Notes: generated by a model from the sequence alone, not told the origin. Counted from the stretch's first letter, positions 1 to 8,720 are shown. The stretch is 64,000 nt of DNA from DATKRB01 sp963794215 (GCA_963794215.1 CAWCCQ010000005.1:52922-116921), one strand, 5' to 3'. Translations and numbers: made by a program.

Positions 1-292
1 AATGATGGGCTTCGAGCACGGAGGGGTGCAGCTCGGCCGCCGCGGTACCGCTCGTCGTGCACACCACGGTCGGCTGGCCAGTGGCGAGCGACAGCCCGAG
101 AGCGTAGAAACCGGCGCTGCGCTCGTCCAGGCGGACGTGCACGCGCAGCCCCCCGGCCGCCAGCGCCAGAGCCATCGGCGTGGAACGTGACCCGGGGCAC
201 ACCACTGCGTCGCGCACGCCGAGCGCTGTCCACTCGTCGACGAGGGTGGCCGCGAAGGTCGCTTGATCCGAGGCGTGTGTCGGTACGCTCAC
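1..292 (-). CDS. menD: MenD, N-terminal part (SEPHCHC synthase), cut by window edge
   Basis: Thiamine-diphosphate enzyme that joins decarboxylated 2-oxoglutarate to isochorismate, the first committed step of menaquinone synthesis in the cytoplasm. Only about 97 codons are present; the gene runs off the left edge. Reading from a GTG at 292, the translation contains PGSRSTPMALALA, then VRLDERSAGFYALGL and CTTSGTAAAELHPSV. These are the N-terminal cofactor-binding signatures of MenD, not of generic ThDP enzymes. Its start lies only 5 bp from the divergent menH start. I see no Shine-Dalgarno and no good -10 for it, so either the start or the promoter is unresolved. Confidence 0.9.
   Translation of the reverse strand, partial: MSVPTHASDQATFAATLVDEWTALGVRDAVVCPGSRSTPMALALAAGGLRVHVRLDERSAGFYALGLSLATGQPTVVCTTSGTAAAELHPSVLEAHH
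284..289 (+). promoter_or_regulatory. Probable leaderless -10 box (TACGCT) of menH
   Basis: TACGCT fits TANNNT and is followed by 8 bases and then the menH ATG. This is the geometry expected for a transcript starting at or next to the start codon. No Shine-Dalgarno precedes the gene. No clear -35 is visible. Confidence 0.5.
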
Positions 293-297
293 CGGCG

Positions 298-1119
298 ATG
301 AGTGTCCTGCACTGGGAGAGCGTCGGAGACCGCGGCGCACCGGCGATCGTGCTGGCCCACGGGTTCACTCAGACTGGGCGCCTCTGGGGGGCGTTCGGCG
401 ACCGCCTTGGCCAGACCCACCACCTCGTGTTGGTGGACCTGCCCGGTCACGGCGGATCCAGCGACGTCGAGACCAACCTCGTCGACGGGGCCGAACAGCT
501 CGTCGAGGCGGCCGACGAAGCGCTGAACGGCGCCCCCTTCGACTTGCTCGGGTACTCGTTGGGGGCCCGGTTCGCGCTCCACGCCGCCTTGGCGCAGCCC
601 GGCCGGGTGGCCCGGCTGGTCGTCATCGGTGCGACCGGAGGCATCGAAGACCCCGACGCAGCGGCGCGCCGTCGGGCCAGCGACGAGGCGATGGCCACAA
701 GGCTCGAGTCCACCGGCGACCTGGCCGGCTTCCTCGAGGGCTGGCTGCAGGCCCCGATGTTCTTTGGCCTGCGTGCCGATGCTGCCGACCTGGCTGAACG
801 CCTGCGCAATACGCCGCGCGGTCTCGCCTCGAGCCTGCGCCGGGCGGGCACCGGCACCCAGGCGCCGTTGTGGGACCGACTCGGGGCCGTTCCCGTGCCC
901 GCACTCGTGGTGGCCGGACAGGACGACCCTCGTTTCGCGGCCCACGCGGCTCGGCTGGCGAGCATCATGCCCTCGGCCGCCTTCAGCCTGGTCCCCGGTG
1001 CCCGGCACGCCGCCCACCTTCACCAACCCGCGATCACCGCCCGGATGATCCAAGGCTGGCTGGACCATGCCCGTCCGATCGGGGACGTCGGCACGCCACC
1101 GTCGGTGGCGCCCCCGTGA
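298..1119 (+). CDS. menH: MenH-like alpha/beta hydrolase (SHCHC synthase)
   Basis: Alpha/beta-hydrolase fold enzyme of 273 aa that removes pyruvate from SEPHCHC in menaquinone synthesis. The oxyanion-side HGFTQTG motif is near residue 21. The nucleophile Ser87 sits in GYSLGAR, an acid in GQDDPRF near residue 209, and His237 in GARHAAH, giving a complete triad. It lies between menD (divergent) and menA (convergent, 11 bp away), which supports MenH over a generic hydrolase. The reading frame is open upstream to 187, but ATG 298 matches the family N-terminus (short strand, then VLAHGF) and has a TANNNT box 8 bases before it. Confidence 0.85.
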   Translation: MSVLHWESVGDRGAPAIVLAHGFTQTGRLWGAFGDRLGQTHHLVLVDLPGHGGSSDVETNLVDGAEQLVEAADEALNGAPFDLLGYSLGARFALHAALAQPGRVARLVVIGATGGIEDPDAAARRRASDEAMATRLESTGDLAGFLEGWLQAPMFFGLRADAADLAERLRNTPRGLASSLRRAGTGTQAPLWDRLGAVPVPALVVAGQDDPRFAAHAARLASIMPSAAFSLVPGARHAAHLHQPAITARMIQGWLDHARPIGDVGTPPSVAPP

Positions 1120-1130
1120 GCCCGCGTCCC

Positions 1131-2218
1131 TCACAACACGATCCCGAGCGCGAGCAGTAGCCCCACGGCGAGCTGCAGACGCCCGGTCGCTCCGAGCACC
1201 GGAAGCAGGTCCCGTCCGTTGGCGCCGCGCAGCACCAGACGAAGAGGGCGTAGGGCCAAGGGGAACGCCAACAGTGCGAGCAGCGCCCACGGGCGAACGA
1301 GTCCGACCAGCACGATCCCGAGGGCAACGAGCACCACGGAACCCACATAGAGCCATCCGGCGCGGCGGCGACCGAGCCGAACGGCGAGCGTCCGCTTGTT
1401 GGCGACCGCATCCCCGTCGATATCGCGCAGGTTATTGGCCTCCAGCAAGGCGGTGGCCAACAGGCCCACAGGAACCGCCGCCCAGAGCGCCAGCAGCCAG
1501 TCGAAATGCTCCCTGGCCGTGGCGATCGCCACCGGCGGACCCCACAGGTGCCCGTACTGGACGAACGCCGAACCCGCCGTGGCCACCACGCCGAAGAACA
1601 CGAAGACGAAGACCTCACCCAGCCCGAGGTAGCCGTACGGGCGGGGCCCACCGGTATAGAGCCAACCGGCAGCCATGCACGCCGCCCCGACCGGCACGAG
1701 CCACCAGGTGGTGGCCGCCGCCAAGGCCAGTCCGGCCACCCCGGCCACCCCGAAGGCACCGAGGGCTGCGCCACGAACCGCAGCTGGTGACGCCAAGCCC
1801 GACGCCACGAGACGAAGCGGGCCGACCCGGGCCGCATCGGTGCCCCGAATCCCATCGGCGTAGTCGTTGGCGTAGTTGGTCCCGACCTGCACGGCCAGGG
1901 CCACCACCAGCGCGACAGCGCGCGCCACACGATCAGACCTTGTAGCCCACCCACCGGCCCGACCGGCATTGAGCGCAGACCTGGCGTGGTCGCCAACCGT
2001 TGGGCCGCCCGTGCCAACGTCCACCCGGCCGCGGTACCGACCAGCACGGGAACGACGGCCGCCGGCAGAGTCCTGGGCCGCGCGCCGAGCACCCAGCGGC
2101 GCACCGGCCCGGGGGGCGCTCCAGGCTCGCGCAGCGAGCGATCGCTCGAGGAGCTCGCAGCGGTGCGAGGGTTCACGGTCCTCGCAGGTTCTCGGGCCTC
2201 CCCACCCGTCGGGCTCAC
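1131..2218 (-). CDS. menA: MenA, 1,4-dihydroxy-2-naphthoate polyprenyltransferase (frameshifted)
   Basis: Integral membrane UbiA-family enzyme that attaches the isoprenoid tail to DHNA. The N-terminal piece, including GARPRTLPAAVVPVLVGT, is in one frame. The rest, including VGTNYANDYADGIRGTD (the prenyl-diphosphate-binding Asp-rich motif) and EANNLRDIDGDAVANKRT (second Asp motif), is in another. The switch lies at about 1905-1935, and the total span is one base short of a multiple of three, so one base is missing. The start is taken as GTG 2218, which overlaps the menB stop as GTGA. This gives an N-terminus about 45 residues longer than usual. Restored length is about 362 aa against a usual 290-300, with several hydrophobic helices. 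Confidence 0.85.
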
Positions 2219-3123
2219 GGACGGCGCGGGAAGCGTGAGAAGTCCGGGTCGCGCCGCTGCACGTAGGCGTCCCGTCCTTCTTGGCCCTCCTCGGTCATGT
2301 AGAAGAGCATCGTCGCGTCGCCGGCCAACTGCTGGACCCCGGTGAGCCCGTCGTCGGCCGCGTTGAACCCGGCCTTCAACATGCGAAGAGCGATCGGCGA
2401 GAGCGTGAGCATCCGACGGCACCACGCCACCGTCTCGCGCTCGAGGTCCTCGAGGGGCACGACGGCATTGACGAGACCCCACTCGAGCGCCTGGGGACCG
2501 TCGTACTGGCGGCACAAGAACCAGATCTCCTTGGCCCGCTTGAGCCCGACCGTGCGGGCGAGCAGCCCCGAGCCAAATCCCCCGTCGAAGCTCCCCACCC
2601 TCGGGCCGGTCTGCCCGAAGCGCGCGTTGTCGGCGGCGATGGTCAGGTCGCACACGAGGTGCAGGACGTGCCCGCCGCCGATGGCGTAGCCGGCCACCAT
2701 GGCGACCACGGGCTTGGGCAGGCGCCGGATCTGGACCTGGAGGTCCAAGACGTTGAGCCGGCCGATCCCGCGCTTGGCCACTTCGTCGTCGCCTAGGTAC
2801 CCGTCGTTGCCCCGGATCCGCTGATCGCCGCCCGAGCAGAACGCGTCGGGTCCCTCACCGGTCAGGATGACCGCGCCGACCTCGGAGTCGTCGCGGGCCA
2901 GCCCGAAGGCCTCGGCCAGCTCGAAGAGGGTCTGGGGCCGGAACGCGTTGCGCACCTCGGGGCGGCAGATCGTGATCTTTGCGATCCCTTCAGCCACCTC
3001 GTAGCGGATGTCGACGAAGGCCCGACGAATCTCCCAGTCGGGGGCCGGAAGGGCGCGCAGGGGCTCGAGCGGATCCGTGGGAGCGCCGACGACGACCGTC
3101 CGAGGAGCGATGGGTTCGGTCAC
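2215..3123 (-). CDS. menB: MenB, 1,4-dihydroxy-2-naphthoyl-CoA synthase
   Basis: Crotonase-fold ring-closing enzyme of 302 aa that converts O-succinylbenzoyl-CoA to DHNA-CoA. The family motifs are all present: CSGGDQRIRG (oxyanion and bicarbonate loop region), AIGGGHVLHLVCDLTIAA, and GSFDGGFGSG carrying the conserved catalytic Asp. These separate MenB from ordinary enoyl-CoA hydratases. The GTG start at 3123 has TAGCGT eight bases upstream, on an element shared with divergent menE. The stop overlaps the menA GTG by 4 bp, so menB and menA are probably translationally coupled. Confidence 0.95.
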   Translation of the reverse strand: MTEPIAPRTVVVGAPTDPLEPLRALPAPDWEIRRAFVDIRYEVAEGIAKITICRPEVRNAFRPQTLFELAEAFGLARDDSEVGAVILTGEGPDAFCSGGDQRIRGNDGYLGDDEVAKRGIGRLNVLDLQVQIRRLPKPVVAMVAGYAIGGGHVLHLVCDLTIAADNARFGQTGPRVGSFDGGFGSGLLARTVGLKRAKEIWFLCRQYDGPQALEWGLVNAVVPLEDLERETVAWCRRMLTLSPIALRMLKAGFNAADDGLTGVQQLAGDATMLFYMTEEGQEGRDAYVQRRDPDFSRFPRRP

Positions 3124-3130
3124 GGCGACC

Positions 3131-3137
3131 TACGCTA
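3131..3137. promoter_or_regulatory. Shared bidirectional -10 element between menB and menE
   Basis: The heptamer TACGCTA reads TACGCT on the plus strand (3131-3136) and TAGCGT on the minus strand (3137-3132). Each is a TANNNT box exactly 8 bases from a start codon: menE ATG at 3145 and menB GTG at 3123. The two start codons are 21 bases apart and the arrangement is symmetric, suggesting one element driving two leaderless transcripts. Confidence 0.55.
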
Positions 3138-3144
3138 CCGGCCG

Positions 3145-4296
3145 ATGCGCGAGCTCGTGGCACTCGACCTGGCCGGCGGTCCGGAGTTCGTCCGCGCGCT
3201 GCGCACGGTGTGGGACCACGGCGACGCCGCCGCTCCCCTGGATAGCCGCTTGCCAATGGCGGCCCGGCGCGCCCAACTCGCCGCCCTCCAGCCCACCGCG
3301 GTACTCGGTCCAGACGGTGCCCGCACGGCGCTGGAGGGCGGCCGGCCCGTTGACGATGGCGATGCCCTCGTCCTCTGCACGAGCGGGTCGACCGGCGAGC
3401 CCCGGGCCGTCGTCCTGACCCACGACGCCGTGCTCGCGTCGGCTCGGGCGACCTCAGCTCGCCTCGGGATCGACCCCGGGCGTCACCACTGGTTGGCGTG
3501 CCTCCCCTTAGCCCACATCGGTGGCTTGTCGGTCGTGACCAGAGCGCTCGCCACGGGCACCCCGCTCACGGTGCTACCCGGGTTCGACGCGGAGTGGGTG
3601 GTCCGGGCGGCAGCGAGGGGCGCCACCCATGTCTCGTTGGTCGCCACCGCGCTGGGCCGCATCGATCCGGCGCTCTTCACGCTGGTGCTCTTGGGCGGGG
3701 CGGCCCCGCCGGAGCGCACGGCGGACAACGTCGTCACGACCTACGGCCTCACCGAGACCGGCTCAGGGGTGGTCTACGACGGGCGAGCCCTCGACGGGGT
3801 GGAGGTGGCGATCGGCAACGGGACGCCAGATGGCGGGCGGGCCGGGGAGATTCTGCTGCGGGGCCCGATGTTGCTGCGCTGCTACCGCGACGGCACCGAC
3901 CCATCTGTGCCGGGCGCCGACGCCGCCGGCGGGTGGCTTCCCACAGGCGACGGCGGCTACGTCGGCCCCGACGGGCGGCTCGTGGTGCTTGGTCGGCTCG
4001 ACGAGGTGATCGTGACCGGCGGCGAGAAGGTATGGCCGGCGGCCGTCGAGCGGGTCCTTGCCGGGCTGCCGTCGGTCGGTGCAGTGGCGGTGTGGAAGCG
4101 ACCCGACCGCGAGTGGGGTGAGCGGGTGGTGGCCTGGGTGATCCCCGCTCCGGGGACCACCGGGCCCGACCTCGCCGAGCTGCACGACGCAGTGGTGGCC
4201 GAGCTTGCCCCGTGGGCCGCGCCCAAGGAGCTCGTTCTCGTCGACACCTTGCCGCGCACCGCCTCGGGCAAGGTGCGCCACAACGAGCTTCGCTAA
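3145..4296 (+). CDS. menE: MenE, O-succinylbenzoate-CoA ligase
   Basis: ANL-superfamily adenylating enzyme of 383 aa that activates O-succinylbenzoate with ATP and CoA ahead of MenB. The ATP-binding loop TSGSTGEPRAV is at residues 79-89, the YGLTETGSG motif near 196, and the hinge/C-terminal motifs TGDGGYVGPDGRLVVLGR and TASGKVRHNELR (catalytic Lys) close the protein. It is shorter than typical acyl-CoA ligases but matches compact actinobacterial MenE. It is divergent from menB with a shared promoter element. A 13-bp tandem duplication (4282-4307) spans its stop codon. Confidence 0.9.
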   Translation: MRELVALDLAGGPEFVRALRTVWDHGDAAAPLDSRLPMAARRAQLAALQPTAVLGPDGARTALEGGRPVDDGDALVLCTSGSTGEPRAVVLTHDAVLASARATSARLGIDPGRHHWLACLPLAHIGGLSVVTRALATGTPLTVLPGFDAEWVVRAAARGATHVSLVATALGRIDPALFTLVLLGGAAPPERTADNVVTTYGLTETGSGVVYDGRALDGVEVAIGNGTPDGGRAGEILLRGPMLLRCYRDGTDPSVPGADAAGGWLPTGDGGYVGPDGRLVVLGRLDEVIVTGGEKVWPAAVERVLAGLPSVGAVAVWKRPDREWGERVVAWVIPAPGTTGPDLAELHDAVVAELAPWAAPKELVLVDTLPRTASGKVRHNELR

Positions 4297-4326
4297 CGAG
4301 CTTCGCTGACGACGCGAGCGGGGCTC

Positions 4327-5094
4327 TCAGCCGATGGAGCCGTTGGGCTGGACCATGGCCCCACCGTCCACCACGATGACCTGTCCGGTGATCCACGAGG
4401 CCGCGTCCGACGCCAGGAACACGGCGGCGGACGCTACGTCCTCGGGCTCGCCGATCCGGCCGAGCGGTGTCCTCGCGACAACCCGGGCCAGGTCGGGTTC
4501 CCAGAGGGCACGGGCGAACTCGGTCCTGATCAGCCCCGGCGCGATGGCGTTCACCCGCACGCCTGGGGCTAGCTCGAGGGCGAGCTGGCGGGTCAGGGCG
4601 ACGACGGCCGCTTTGGTCACGTTGTACCAACCGATGTCCGGCTCGGGGGTCAGCCCGCCCACCGAGGCCAAGTTGATGACGCTGCCCCCGTGCTGGGCCA
4701 TCCATCGGTCCCAGGCGATCTGGGTCCACCGCAACGGCCCGAGTTGATTGACCGAGACCGTCTTGTCCGCCCTCGAACGGTCGATGTCGACCATGGGGCC
4801 CATGTACGGATTGGTGGCGGCGTTGTTGACCAGGATGTCGAGCCGGCCGAACCGTTCGATCGTCGCATCCACGCAGGCCGAGGCCTGCTCGGGATCGCCG
4901 GCGTTGGCTGCGAACCACGTCGTCGCGCCACGGGTCGGGGCCAACGTGGACACCGCCTCCTCGAGCGCCTCGGGCTTTCGGGAGGACAGCATCACGTTCG
5001 CGCCGGCCTCGGCGAGGCGCCGGGCGATGGCCAGGCCGATTCCCCGACTCGCTCCGGTCACGACCGCGGTCCTGGCGCTGAGATCGAGCTCCAT
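4327..5094 (-). CDS. SDR-family oxidoreductase
   Basis: Short-chain dehydrogenase/reductase of 255 aa that uses NAD(P). It has TGASRGIG for cofactor binding near the N-terminus, the structural NNAATN motif, the catalytic Ser in NLASVGG, and the Tyr-Lys pair in YNVTKAA. The C-terminus has the usual GEPEDVASAAVFLASD and GQVIVVDGG motifs. The substrate cannot be read from sequence. ATG 5094 is preferred over GTG 5103 because TAGCGT lies 7 bases upstream of it. It is convergent with menE; a link to quinone metabolism is possible but unsupported. Confidence 0.85.
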   Translation of the reverse strand: MELDLSARTAVVTGASRGIGLAIARRLAEAGANVMLSSRKPEALEEAVSTLAPTRGATTWFAANAGDPEQASACVDATIERFGRLDILVNNAATNPYMGPMVDIDRSRADKTVSVNQLGPLRWTQIAWDRWMAQHGGSVINLASVGGLTPEPDIGWYNVTKAAVVALTRQLALELAPGVRVNAIAPGLIRTEFARALWEPDLARVVARTPLGRIGEPEDVASAAVFLASDAASWITGQVIVVDGGAMVQPNGSIG

Positions 5095-5101
5095 GGCTGG
5101 C

Positions 5102-5107
5102 ACGCTA
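5102..5107 (-). promoter_or_regulatory. Probable leaderless -10 box (TAGCGT) of the SDR gene
   Basis: TAGCGT read on the minus strand is followed by 7 bases and then ATG 5094. It supports that start codon over the upstream GTG at 5103. Confidence 0.4.
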
Positions 5108-5146
5108 CGCGATCAGCCGGTTCGCCGAGGCCGGCGCAGGGGTGTC

Positions 5147-5152
5147 TAGCAT
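5147..5152 (+). promoter_or_regulatory. Probable leaderless -10 box (TAGCAT) of the yyaL-like gene
   Basis: TAGCAT is followed by 7 bases and then GTG 5160. The box lies inside the coding frame if the upstream GTG 5142 is used, so it argues for 5160 as the true start. Confidence 0.45.
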
Positions 5153-5159
5153 CGTCGAC

Positions 5160-7256
5160 GTGAACCACCTCGGGTCCGAGACGAGCCCCTACCTGCGCCA
5201 GCACGCGGACAACCCGGTGGAGTGGTATCCATGGGGGCCAGAGGCCTTCGAACGAGCGCGGCTCGAGGACAAACCGCTCTTCGTCTCGATCGGCTATGCC
5301 TCGTGCCACTGGTGCCACGTGATGGCTCACGAGAGCTTCGAGGACCCCGCGGTGGGGGTCGAGCTGGCCCGCTCCTTCGTGTCGGTCAAGGTGGACCGCG
5401 AGGAGCGACCCGACGTGGACACCGTGTACATGAACGCGGTGCTCGCCCTCACCGGGTCGGGTGGATGGCCGATGAGTGTGTTCTGCACCCCCGACGGACG
5501 CCCCTTCTACGCCGGCACCTATTATCCGCCGACCGAGCGCTCGGGCATGCCGTCGTTCCGTGCGGTGCTCAGCGCCATGGCCGACGCCTGGTCCACTCGG
5601 CGGCCCGAGGTCGAGCGCCAGGCCGACGCGCTGGCGGGCGCGGTGGCCGAAGAGGTGGGCGTCCTCGACGAGGCGGCCCGTCACGTCGCGGCCGGTGTGG
5701 GGAGCGCGCTCCCGAGCAGCGCAGACGTTGGTGCCCGGATCGTCACCGAGCTCGAGCCCCGTTTCGACCCCGAGTGGGGAGGCTTCGGCGGCGCGCCGAA
5801 GTTCCCCAGGCCCTCCTTTGTCGAGCACTGCCTTCGCCAGCATGGGCGCACCGGCGATCCCGCCGCCCGCACCATGGCCCGGCGCACCCTCGACGCCATG
5901 GCCACTGGCGGCATCTACGACCACCTGGTCGGGGGGTTTTGCCGGTACTCGACCGACCGGCGGTGGCTGGTGCCCCACTTCGAGAAGATGCTCACCGACC
6001 AGGCGCTGCTGGCCAGGGCCTACCTGCACTCGTGGCAGGCGACCGACGACCCCGACCATCTGCTGGTCGCCACCGAGACGATCGAGTACGTGCTCGACGT
6101 GCTCGACGCCCCCGGGGGCGGCCTGTTCTCCTCCCAGGACGCCGACGCCGCGGGGGTAGAGGGCGCGCACGCCACCTTCACGCCCGCCCAGGTCCGAGAG
6201 GTTCTGGACGCCGCCGGTCGGCTCGAGCTGCTCGACGATGTCCTCGAGTGGTACTCGATCACCGAGGACGGCGATTGGGAGGGTACCTCGATACCCCACC
6301 GCCCGCTCGGCGCACCGCTCGCTCGGCCCCCGGCGATCCAAGAGGCCCGGGCGCTCCTCGCTGCGGCCCGGGGGCGACGAGCCCAACCGGCCACCGACGA
6401 CAAGGTCCTCACCGAGTGGAACGCCATGTTCGCGGCCACCTTGGCCGAGGCGGCGGCCGCCACCGGCATCGCCCGTTGGGCCCGTCGGGCCGAGGGGGTC
6501 ATGGAGTTCCTCTTCCGCGAGCTGCGACGACCCGAGGACGCACGCTGGCTGCGGAGCTGGCAAGGGGGCAGGGCACGCCATCTCGCCCTCGCCGCGGATT
6601 TGGCTTGGGTGGTCGACGCCTGCACCCGGCTCGGCGAGCTGACCGGCAAGGCCCAGTGGACGACCCGGGCGATGGAGGTCGCCGACGACCTGCTCGCCAA
6701 CTTCTGGGATGCCCCAGCACCCGAGCAGTCCGGTGCCCCCGCCGAGGCAACGGGTGGGCTAGGCGGGTTGTTCACCACCGGCAACGATGCCGAGGAACTG
6801 ATCGTCCGAGCAAAGGACATCGTCGACGGGGCGATACCCGCGGCGAACTCAGTGGCCGCCGGGGCTCTTTTGCGATTGGCCGCCCTGAGCGGCGTCGATC
6901 GCTACCGAGCGGCTGGGCAGCGCATCGTGGAGCTCGCCGGGCCGCTGCTGGTCGCCAACCCGATGGCCGTCCCCGATCTGGCCGCCGCGATCGGGCTGAT
7001 CGACGACGGCGTCGAGGTCCTCGTCGCCGGGGACCGCCCCGATCTGGTCAAAGAGGTCCACCACCGATGGCTACCGACCACGGTGCTGGCGTGGGGCGAG
7101 CGGACGCCGAGTCCCTTGTGGGAGGGACGGGACGACGGTATGGCCTATCTCTGCCGCGGCTTCTCTTGTCGAGCACCCACCGGCGACCGTCACGCGCTGG
7201 CGGGGCAGTTGGCCGAGCTGGCGGTGGTTGCACACGGGCGGGACGGCGACCGGTGA
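5160..7256 (+). CDS. YyaL/SSP411-like thioredoxin-domain protein (DUF255)
   Basis: Large cytosolic protein of about 698 aa. Its N-terminal thioredoxin-like DUF255 domain is followed by a six-hairpin glycosidase-like (alpha/alpha toroid) region. The family opening ETSPYLRQHADNPVEWYPWG is at the extreme N-terminus. The redox-type motif CHWCHVMAHESFED follows near residue 49, then GGWPMSVFCTPDGRPFYAGT. Further on are APKFPRPSF, GIYDHLVGGFCRYSTDRRW and DKVLTEWNAM, all typical of the family. Biochemical function is unsettled. The start is GTG 5160 (family length and TANNNT box); GTG 5142 is the alternative. The stop overlaps the next gene as GTGA. Confidence 0.85.
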   Translation: MNHLGSETSPYLRQHADNPVEWYPWGPEAFERARLEDKPLFVSIGYASCHWCHVMAHESFEDPAVGVELARSFVSVKVDREERPDVDTVYMNAVLALTGSGGWPMSVFCTPDGRPFYAGTYYPPTERSGMPSFRAVLSAMADAWSTRRPEVERQADALAGAVAEEVGVLDEAARHVAAGVGSALPSSADVGARIVTELEPRFDPEWGGFGGAPKFPRPSFVEHCLRQHGRTGDPAARTMARRTLDAMATGGIYDHLVGGFCRYSTDRRWLVPHFEKMLTDQALLARAYLHSWQATDDPDHLLVATETIEYVLDVLDAPGGGLFSSQDADAAGVEGAHATFTPAQVREVLDAAGRLELLDDVLEWYSITEDGDWEGTSIPHRPLGAPLARPPAIQEARALLAAARGRRAQPATDDKVLTEWNAMFAATLAEAAAATGIARWARRAEGVMEFLFRELRRPEDARWLRSWQGGRARHLALAADLAWVVDACTRLGELTGKAQWTTRAMEVADDLLANFWDAPAPEQSGAPAEATGGLGGLFTTGNDAEELIVRAKDIVDGAIPAANSVAAGALLRLAALSGVDRYRAAGQRIVELAGPLLVANPMAVPDLAAAIGLIDDGVEVLVAGDRPDLVKEVHHRWLPTTVLAWGERTPSPLWEGRDDGMAYLCRGFSCRAPTGDRHALAGQLAELAVVAHGRDGDR

Positions 7257-7996
7257 GCGGCGAGGGGCCCAGCTTCGGGCGTCAGGCACCCAACGAGCTG
7301 AGGGGCGGCACGGCGCGGGCGCTGTTGAAAGAGTCGGGCAGGCGGGCCCGGGTGCTCGTGGCCGGAGGCTCAGAGCTACGGCTCTTGGTCCTCGCCACGT
7401 CACAGGACGACTCGATCTGCGTGGATCTCGCGTCGGGAGCGGTGCTTCGGCTCCGCATCCCGTGGCCCGAGGACCACGGGCCCGACCTCGCCGCCTTCGA
7501 CGTGGTGGAAGCGACGCTCGCCGACGACCCCGAGCTGGACGATTTGGCCCAACCCGAGGCGGCGACCGGGGCTGGGCTTCCCCGGCAGGTGGGCACGCTG
7601 CGGGGCCGGCGCGTCCGGCGCCTGCTCGAGCGTCTCGCCGCGCCGCCCGACGGCCAACTCCTGGGCTTCGCCGGGCCCTCGGCGCCGTACTGGGAGTTCC
7701 GGGGGGCTCGTCCGTCGGTCGCGTTGGTCGTGCCCGGGCGAGGGCCACAGCTCATTCGCCGCCGGGCGGACAATTCGACCTGGGTCAGGTTCGGCTGGAA
7801 CCGCGACGACGTCTGGCTCCCGGTGGAGGACTCCCACGCGGCCAGAGCGCTCGACGCGGCCCGCCGCGAGCGCCTCTCGGGCAAGGACCTGGCCAATGCG
7901 CTGGGCTACCGGCCCCACTACGTGCTGACCGCACTCAGCCGCCCGCGCGACGGCCACTGCTACAAGGTGTGCGCCGCCATCTTGCCGTCGGGTTGA
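7253..7996 (+). CDS. Unknown protein coupled to the YyaL-like gene
   Basis: A 247-aa protein I do not recognise. The GTG start overlaps the YyaL-like stop by 4 bp (GTGA), so the two are probably co-translated. The N-terminal half is hydrophilic and Asp/Glu-rich (VVEATLADDPELDDLAQPE). The C-terminal half contains WVRFGWNRDDVWLPVED and GKDLANALGYRPHYVLTAL, giving conserved-looking Trp and basic residues. It has no signal peptide, membrane segment or cysteine motif. The C-terminus faces the convergent gene at 8049. Confidence 0.7.
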   Translation: MSGEGPSFGRQAPNELRGGTARALLKESGRRARVLVAGGSELRLLVLATSQDDSICVDLASGAVLRLRIPWPEDHGPDLAAFDVVEATLADDPELDDLAQPEAATGAGLPRQVGTLRGRRVRRLLERLAAPPDGQLLGFAGPSAPYWEFRGARPSVALVVPGRGPQLIRRRADNSTWVRFGWNRDDVWLPVEDSHAARALDAARRERLSGKDLANALGYRPHYVLTALSRPRDGHCYKVCAAILPSG

Positions 7997-8048
7997 GCAT
8001 CCTGGCGTCGGGTCGAGGAGCCCGAGGGCGCAAAGGAGGTGCGGGAAT

Positions 8049-8720
8049 CTAGCGCCCGAGCTTGCCGCCGGCCAGATCCTCGGCCATCGCCCACCCGAAC
8101 GCGACCAAACGGTCACCTCGGGCGCTGTCGACGCCCTCGAAGAGGACCTCGACGCCTTCGGGAAGCTTGACCTTGGCCGCCAGGAAGTCCAGGCCGCCCG
8201 CAGCCGAGCGGTCGCCTTTGAGGACGAAGGTCCGGTCGTTGAGCCGTTCGTCGCAACCGAAGCGCTTGGCCAACCGACGGGCCCAGGCGCGCTCCTCTCC
8301 CGAGGGCTTGTGCCCCACGCTTGGGACGACGTCGACCAGGCCAGCAAAGGCCCGGAACCCCTCGGGGGTGAGGAGCCGGGTCCCGAGGAGAACGTCCTCG
8401 TCGGGGAAGGCCAACAGGGCTCGGCGGTACTGGTCGACCATGATCGCGCGCAGTACCGTCTCGGCCTTGGCTGTCCGGTCCACCGAGGCCAGTCCCACGA
8501 GCAAGGACGGAGTGCCCCCGATCCGCTCGAGCGTGCAGAACGAGTACCCGCGTAAGCGCGAGCCTTCGCGGGCGAGGGTCACGAGCACCCACTCCTCGCG
8601 TTGCTTCGAGAGGAACCCGATGTCGAAAGCCGGAGGGCGCTCCGCGCAGAGGTCGGCCATCTCGCCCAGCTCCGCATCGCTGAGCGCGGTGCAGTCCTTG
8701 GTCATCGCTACCGTCGGCAT
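8049..8720 (-). CDS. Unknown protein, possibly acyltransferase-like
   Basis: A 223-aa soluble protein without a recognised family. The central strand-rich stretch WVLVTLAREGSRLRGYSFCTLERIGG followed by SLLVGLASVDR loosely resembles GNAT acetyltransferase strands, but I cannot find the acetyl-CoA loop, so this is a guess. ATG 8720 follows a TAGAAT box by 6 bases. An in-frame ATG at 8705 is the alternative. It stands alone between two convergent or differently oriented genes. Confidence 0.6.
   Translation of the reverse strand: MPTVAMTKDCTALSDAELGEMADLCAERPPAFDIGFLSKQREEWVLVTLAREGSRLRGYSFCTLERIGGTPSLLVGLASVDRTAKAETVLRAIMVDQYRRALLAFPDEDVLLGTRLLTPEGFRAFAGLVDVVPSVGHKPSGEERAWARRLAKRFGCDERLNDRTFVLKGDRSAAGGLDFLAAKVKLPEGVEVLFEGVDSARGDRLVAFGWAMAEDLAGGKLGR

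Noticed and set aside
1034..2653. A 539-codon minus-strand frame covering menA and part of menB
   Set aside because: It only joins the true MenA N-terminus to out-of-frame sequence on both sides; menA plus a frameshift explains it.
7400..8347. Long minus-strand frame opposite the 7253-7996 gene
   Set aside because: Typical GC-rich antisense frame; the plus-strand gene has the GTGA-coupled start and the 8049 gene has better coding character.
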